Of a stretch of 64,000 nt of DNA, positions 60,820 to 64,000 are shown in pieces (the stretch's first letter is position 1; the number at the start of each line of letters is the position of its first letter). Made by a program: the position numbers and the translations under genes. Source of the DNA: Akkermansiaceae bacterium UBA2381 (GTDB lineage Bacteria > Verrucomicrobiota > Verrucomicrobiia > Verrucomicrobiales > DEV007). The stretch spans positions 5,225-69,224 of the forward strand of contig DDSV01000008.1 of the NCBI GenBank assembly GCA_002344215.1, read 5' to 3'. The notes under the pieces were generated by a model that worked only from the letters and a program-made list of their open reading frames with translations, made no database searches and was not told the DNA's origin.

Positions 60820-62630
60820 GTTATCTCGCGAGAAAGTTCTTCCACCTCCTGTTCCTTCCCCTCGTCTGGTTCATCTACCGGATGAGGAAAACGGGACTGG
60901 AGCGGGTGCCGCGCACCGGCGGCGTTCTCCTGCTCTGCAACCACGTCAGCTACATTGATTCATTCATCATGTACTTCGCGTGTCCGCGCCGGCTCCGCTT
61001 CGTTTTCCTCGAGAAATACTCGAAAATGAAGGCCATCGGCTGGTTCCTGCATCTCTTCGGCGGCATCCCGATCCGGCCGGAGCACGCGAGGGAGGCTCTC
61101 ATGAGAACGGTCGATGCGCTCAAGGCCGGTGATGCGGTCTGCCTCTTTCCCGAAGGGGCGCTCACCCGTCTCGGGGTCACGATGGAGTTCAAGCGGGGAT
61201 TTGAGATCATTGTCAGGAAAGCCGCCTGCGAGGTCGTGCCGGTCTATATGGACGGACTCTGGGGATCGATCTTTTCCTATGAGCGCGATCGCTACTTCAA
61301 GAAGTGGCCCAAACGGCCGAACTGTCCGCTCCAGATCGCCTTCGGTCATCCCATTCCGCCTGAGAAAGCGTCCCTCGAAGCGGTGAGAACGGCGATGTGG
61401 GAGATGTCGGGAGAGGCCTTTGCAAAGCGTCGCGATTTCGATCGCCCTCTCGAATGTGCCACGATACGGGCGCTGAAACATCACCCGAAGCAGACCCTCT
61501 TCGCCGAATACAGCAGAGGGGGAGCGCGGGAATGGACACGCGCCGCGACGCTCGGTCTTGCCACCTCGATGGCACGGCGCTGGATGAATCATCCGCCGGA
61601 GAACGGGGATCGTATCGGCATTCTCCTGCCTCCCGGGCCGATGTCCTCCGCGATCAATCTGGGGCTCTTTCTTGCGGGAAAAACCCCGGTCAATCTTCCC
61701 TTCACGATCGATCAGCGTGAAACGGAAGCCCTCGCTCACGGCATCTCTCCGCTCGGGATCCGCACGGTGATCACTTCGAGAGCTTTCATGCCGCACCTGA
61801 TGGATTTCTGGCAGGGTGATGAGGGAGCCTTCATCGATCTGAAAGCGGTGATTACCCCGCCGGGTTCGGTGATGGCGCTCTTTGAGAGAATCCGGGCCTT
61901 TCTTGAGCCGGCCTGGTTGACCTGCTGGCGCCTCGACCTGAATCGACGGGATCCGGATCGGGAAGCGGTCGGGCTGGTCACAAGCCCGGGTGATGCGCCG
62001 CTTTTCCTGACTTCACGCGAACTGTTCCAGAACGCCCGCAGTGTTGTCGCCGCCAATTTTGTTCAGGAGGACGACGTCATCTTCAACGAGGAGTTCCTCT
62101 CCAGTCCCGAGGGCCTGATCCTGGGGTGCTGGGCACCGTTGCTCGGCAAAGGGCGCTCGGTGTGCCGGTCGTTTTCGCAGCGTACCGAGTTCGAGCCGCT
62201 GGAGCAGTCCATTCTGGAACAGGGGGTCACCCTCGTGACGGGATCAGCGGCTTTCTTCAGGCAGGTGACCCATGCGCTCGGGGTGCGATCCTTGAAATAC
62301 GGGATTCTCTTTGGTCCGGCGAATCAGTGGGAGATCGAGGATTGGGAAGAGACGATGGACCTTCCCCTTGCCAGAGCCTGGTCCTTTCACGGGCGGGTCG
62401 TGACGATGAGTCGTCCCGATCCGAACACGGGCGAGGGAGCCCTGCATCAATCTCAGAAGGGGAGGGATCCCAAATCGGTCGGTCGACTTCTGCCGGGGTT
62501 GGCCGCAAAGGTCGAAGCCTCGGGGATCGCGGTGAAGTTTTCGCCGGAAGGTGGATGGGTGCGCGGTCCCGGAGATGCGGAAATCTCCGAAGAGGGGTTT
62601 GTCTACATTCGTAACAGCGATCTCGCGTAG
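60816..62630 (+). CDS. Aas-like protein: PlsC acyltransferase with eroded adenylation domain
   Basis: 604 residues, shorter than the roughly 700-720 of E. coli Aas. The PlsC-type acyltransferase (about 10-205) is intact: NHVSYID (His 43, Asp 48), 'GGIPIRP' and FPEGALTR (111-114). The rest (about 230-604) has the overall order of an AMP-binding acyl-ACP synthetase, but the ATP-loop SGTTGxPKG is replaced by TSPGDAPLFL (389-398), the YGxTE segment is not found, and the C-terminal lid is cut off soon after 'EEGFVYIRN'. So acyl transfer is likely and acyl activation unlikely. Overlaps the LplT-like gene by four bases. Confidence 0.85.
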   Translation: MSYLARKFFHLLFLPLVWFIYRMRKTGLERVPRTGGVLLLCNHVSYIDSFIMYFACPRRLRFVFLEKYSKMKAIGWFLHLFGGIPIRPEHAREALMRTVDALKAGDAVCLFPEGALTRLGVTMEFKRGFEIIVRKAACEVVPVYMDGLWGSIFSYERDRYFKKWPKRPNCPLQIAFGHPIPPEKASLEAVRTAMWEMSGEAFAKRRDFDRPLECATIRALKHHPKQTLFAEYSRGGAREWTRAATLGLATSMARRWMNHPPENGDRIGILLPPGPMSSAINLGLFLAGKTPVNLPFTIDQRETEALAHGISPLGIRTVITSRAFMPHLMDFWQGDEGAFIDLKAVITPPGSVMALFERIRAFLEPAWLTCWRLDLNRRDPDREAVGLVTSPGDAPLFLTSRELFQNARSVVAANFVQEDDVIFNEEFLSSPEGLILGCWAPLLGKGRSVCRSFSQRTEFEPLEQSILEQGVTLVTGSAAFFRQVTHALGVRSLKYGILFGPANQWEIEDWEETMDLPLARAWSFHGRVVTMSRPDPNTGEGALHQSQKGRDPKSVGRLLPGLAAKVEASGIAVKFSPEGGWVRGPGDAEISEEGFVYIRNSDLA

Positions 62631-62672
62631 GCGGGGCCCTACCGGAGAGGCGAACCCGTCCGCGATGAAGCT

Positions 62673-63248
62673 CTAGTCGGCTTGATCTGCGAGCGGCTTT
62701 TTCCAGAACTGCGGTTTCACCATTTCGTCGAGCGGAGTTGCGGCGATGGAGTTGGTGAAGTTGCTCATCGTTTTGATGGCGATGCCCATGACCACTTCAA
62801 GGGCGGCCTGCCCGGAATATCCGGCGGCGAAAAACGAGGCGAGCGATCCCCGGCTGACTTTACCCCGCTGCAGGACAAGCTCCCGGGTAAAGAGGCGCAA
62901 GGCCTCATGCTTCGGATCGCTCAGGGCGGTTCCTTCCCGGAGGGCGTTGATGTCTGAGGCACTCATCCCCGCCTTTTTCGAGAGGAGGGTATGCCACGGG
63001 ACGCAATAGTTGCAGGTGTTTTCAAAATTGACCGTCTGGTAGACGATCTGGCGCTCACACGGGGAAAGGGAGGTGTTTTCGAATTCATCCCACATCGAGA
63101 CATAGGATTTAAGCAGGGACGGGGCACTGGCCATGACTCCCTCCAGATTCGGGATCATACCGAAGGTCTCCCGGGTCTGGAGGAGTAATTCACGGGAGGG
63201 CTCAGGGGCCGTCTCCGGCGTGTGGATGGTAAACTCGTTTGCGCTCAT
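62673..63248 (-). CDS. AhpD/CMD-family protein
   Basis: 191 residues from ATG 63248. Helical alkylhydroperoxidase D-like fold of the carboxymuconolactone-decarboxylase superfamily: the redox motif CNYCVPWH has Cys 79/82 and His 86, preceded by Glu 76. It may reduce peroxides through the Cys pair. Soluble. It is convergent with the Aas-like gene (42 bases) and divergent from the pilT-like gene (287 bases). The 287-base gap has a weak TTGCCT element near 63407 but no firm promoter. Confidence 0.85.
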   Translation of the reverse strand: MSANEFTIHTPETAPEPSRELLLQTRETFGMIPNLEGVMASAPSLLKSYVSMWDEFENTSLSPCERQIVYQTVNFENTCNYCVPWHTLLSKKAGMSASDINALREGTALSDPKHEALRLFTRELVLQRGKVSRGSLASFFAAGYSGQAALEVVMGIAIKTMSNFTNSIAATPLDEMVKPQFWKKPLADQAD

Positions 63249-63535
63249 GGGGGTAGGGCCGGCGAAGAACCGGGAGAATTCCGATGTCGCACCTTCTGTG
63301 CCAATAAAGGCGGGTGCATGGTCCGGAGTCCCCGACCGGGGGGGAACACCTCCCGGCGCCGTCAAATCCCGGAATCCACGGACCGCTCGATAAGATGCTT
63401 TTTCGCTTGCCTGACGGGGTCACAATTTGAATACTCTGACCTCTCCCCTGCGGCTTTGGCTCCGGGGGGATGACCCATGAGGTCTCCAGTCTCCCTTTCA
63501 CCCCAGTATCCCCTCCAACCTCCCTTTCTCCTGCC

Positions 63536-64000
63536 ATGTCCGACACGGTTCCAGTTCTTGGTCACGTTGATGAATACCTGAAGCTTGCTCAGGAGTATGA
63601 CGTGTCCGATGTGCATCTTGCCCCCAATGCTCAGCCGAAGTGGCGTCGCTACGGGTTGCTCCAGCCCATTTGGGAAAACGCGGAACTGCTGACCGCCGAA
63701 GATACCGAAAGACTGGCGACGAATTATCTGCCCGATCCCGAGATGCGGCGGCTCGCTGAGAAAGGCGACGTGGACTTTGCCTATGCCCCACAGATCGGCC
63801 GCTTCCGCGCCTCGGTCGTCAAGACGAGACTCGGATGGGAAATGGTCTTCCGCGTCATCAGCACGAATCTGCGCACGATGGAGGAACTGGGCCTGCCTGA
63901 GGCGATCAAGCCTCTCCTCGAGTATCATAACGGACTCGTCCTCGTCACGGGAGCGGTCGGATCCGGAAAGTCGACGACGCTTGCGGCGCTCATTGATGAG
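63536..64000 (+). CDS. pilT: PilT-like type IV pilus ATPase (partial, runs off the end)
   Basis: 155 codons visible, without a stop at the window edge. The N-terminal PAS-like domain ('DVSDVHLAPNAQPKWRRYG') and 'GRFRASVVKTRLGWEMVFRVI' in parts lead into the RecA-like domain with Walker A GAVGSGKST about residue 142-150. This is the PilT/PilU retraction-ATPase family. Whether it is PilT or PilU needs the missing C-terminal part. ATG 63536 gives the usual start distance before the first conserved Asp. Confidence 0.9.
   Translation, partial: MSDTVPVLGHVDEYLKLAQEYDVSDVHLAPNAQPKWRRYGLLQPIWENAELLTAEDTERLATNYLPDPEMRRLAEKGDVDFAYAPQIGRFRASVVKTRLGWEMVFRVISTNLRTMEELGLPEAIKPLLEYHNGLVLVTGAVGSGKSTTLAALIDE

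Noticed and set aside
1..64000. CRISPR, insertion sequence, prophage, tRNA or rRNA
   Set aside because: No regular spacer array, transposase, integrase, phage gene or cloverleaf/CCA end was recognised on reading both strands.

Overview
The window looks like chromosomal DNA from a free-living Verrucomicrobiota bacterium, probably class Verrucomicrobiae. Coding regions are GC-rich. The gene content is typical of that group: a DUF1501 plus DUF1553/DUF1549 pair with an N-terminal cytochrome c motif, an exported sulfatase, a DUF6807 protein, exported sugar isomerase/epimerase and Gfo/Idh/MocA families, DUF5069, DUF3096, an autotransporter, and a planctomycete/verrucomicrobial-type ECF sigma factor. 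Shine-Dalgarno sequences are mostly absent, so many starts were chosen by signal peptide or family length. I see no rRNA, tRNA, CRISPR, insertion sequence, phage gene or replication origin.

Layout. 1-6.3 kb: a DUF2089 regulator with an overlapping membrane-protein gene, three exported hydrolases (CocE-type and two SGNH esterases) and a TPR/C-type-lectin membrane protein. 6.7-9.8 kb: an autotransporter with a structured upstream region. 10.1-14.2 kb: PEP carboxylase and NhaA. 14.3-20.5 kb: a four-gene heavy-metal efflux operon (small CHCH protein, TolC-like, adaptor, RND pump), divergent from an orphan histidine kinase at 20.7-22 kb. 22.1-28.3 kb: exported dimethylformamidase-like and EF-hand esterase proteins, an ammonium transporter, a DUF3096 micro-protein and a sulfatase. 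28.6-34.4 kb: CPBP protease, ComF, AccD, PyrD and NadE. 34.5-39.4 kb: an exopolysaccharide chain-length protein with a degenerate tyrosine-kinase domain, HflX, a Tat-exported TIM-barrel protein and a DUF6807 protein. 39.5-45.7 kb: L,D-transpeptidase, FabV, DUF5069, OsmC, an esterase, a phosphoesterase and ClpX. 45.7-52 kb: DUF1501/DUF1553 and a large vWA repeat protein. 52-57 kb: two dehydrogenases, an ECF sigma factor and an MFS transporter. 57-64 kb: small conserved genes, a HAD phosphatase, an LplT/Aas-like lipid-repair pair, an AhpD-like protein and the start of a PilT ATPase.

How it fits together. Housekeeping genes (ppc, nhaA, accD, pyrD, nadE, hflX, fabV, clpX) alternate with exported catabolic proteins that suggest growth on sulfated or esterified polysaccharides, plus envelope functions.

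The most interesting signals are: a 20-bp motif, 19/20 identical, in front of two envelope genes 5.6 kb apart; a polysaccharide co-polymerase whose fused kinase has lost both ATP-binding motifs; a vWA protein with five head-to-tail repeats of exactly 85 residues; nested inverted repeats over the alternative starts of the DUF2089 regulator; an Aas-like protein with an eroded adenylation domain; and heptanucleotide and hairpin arrays in two intergenic spaces.
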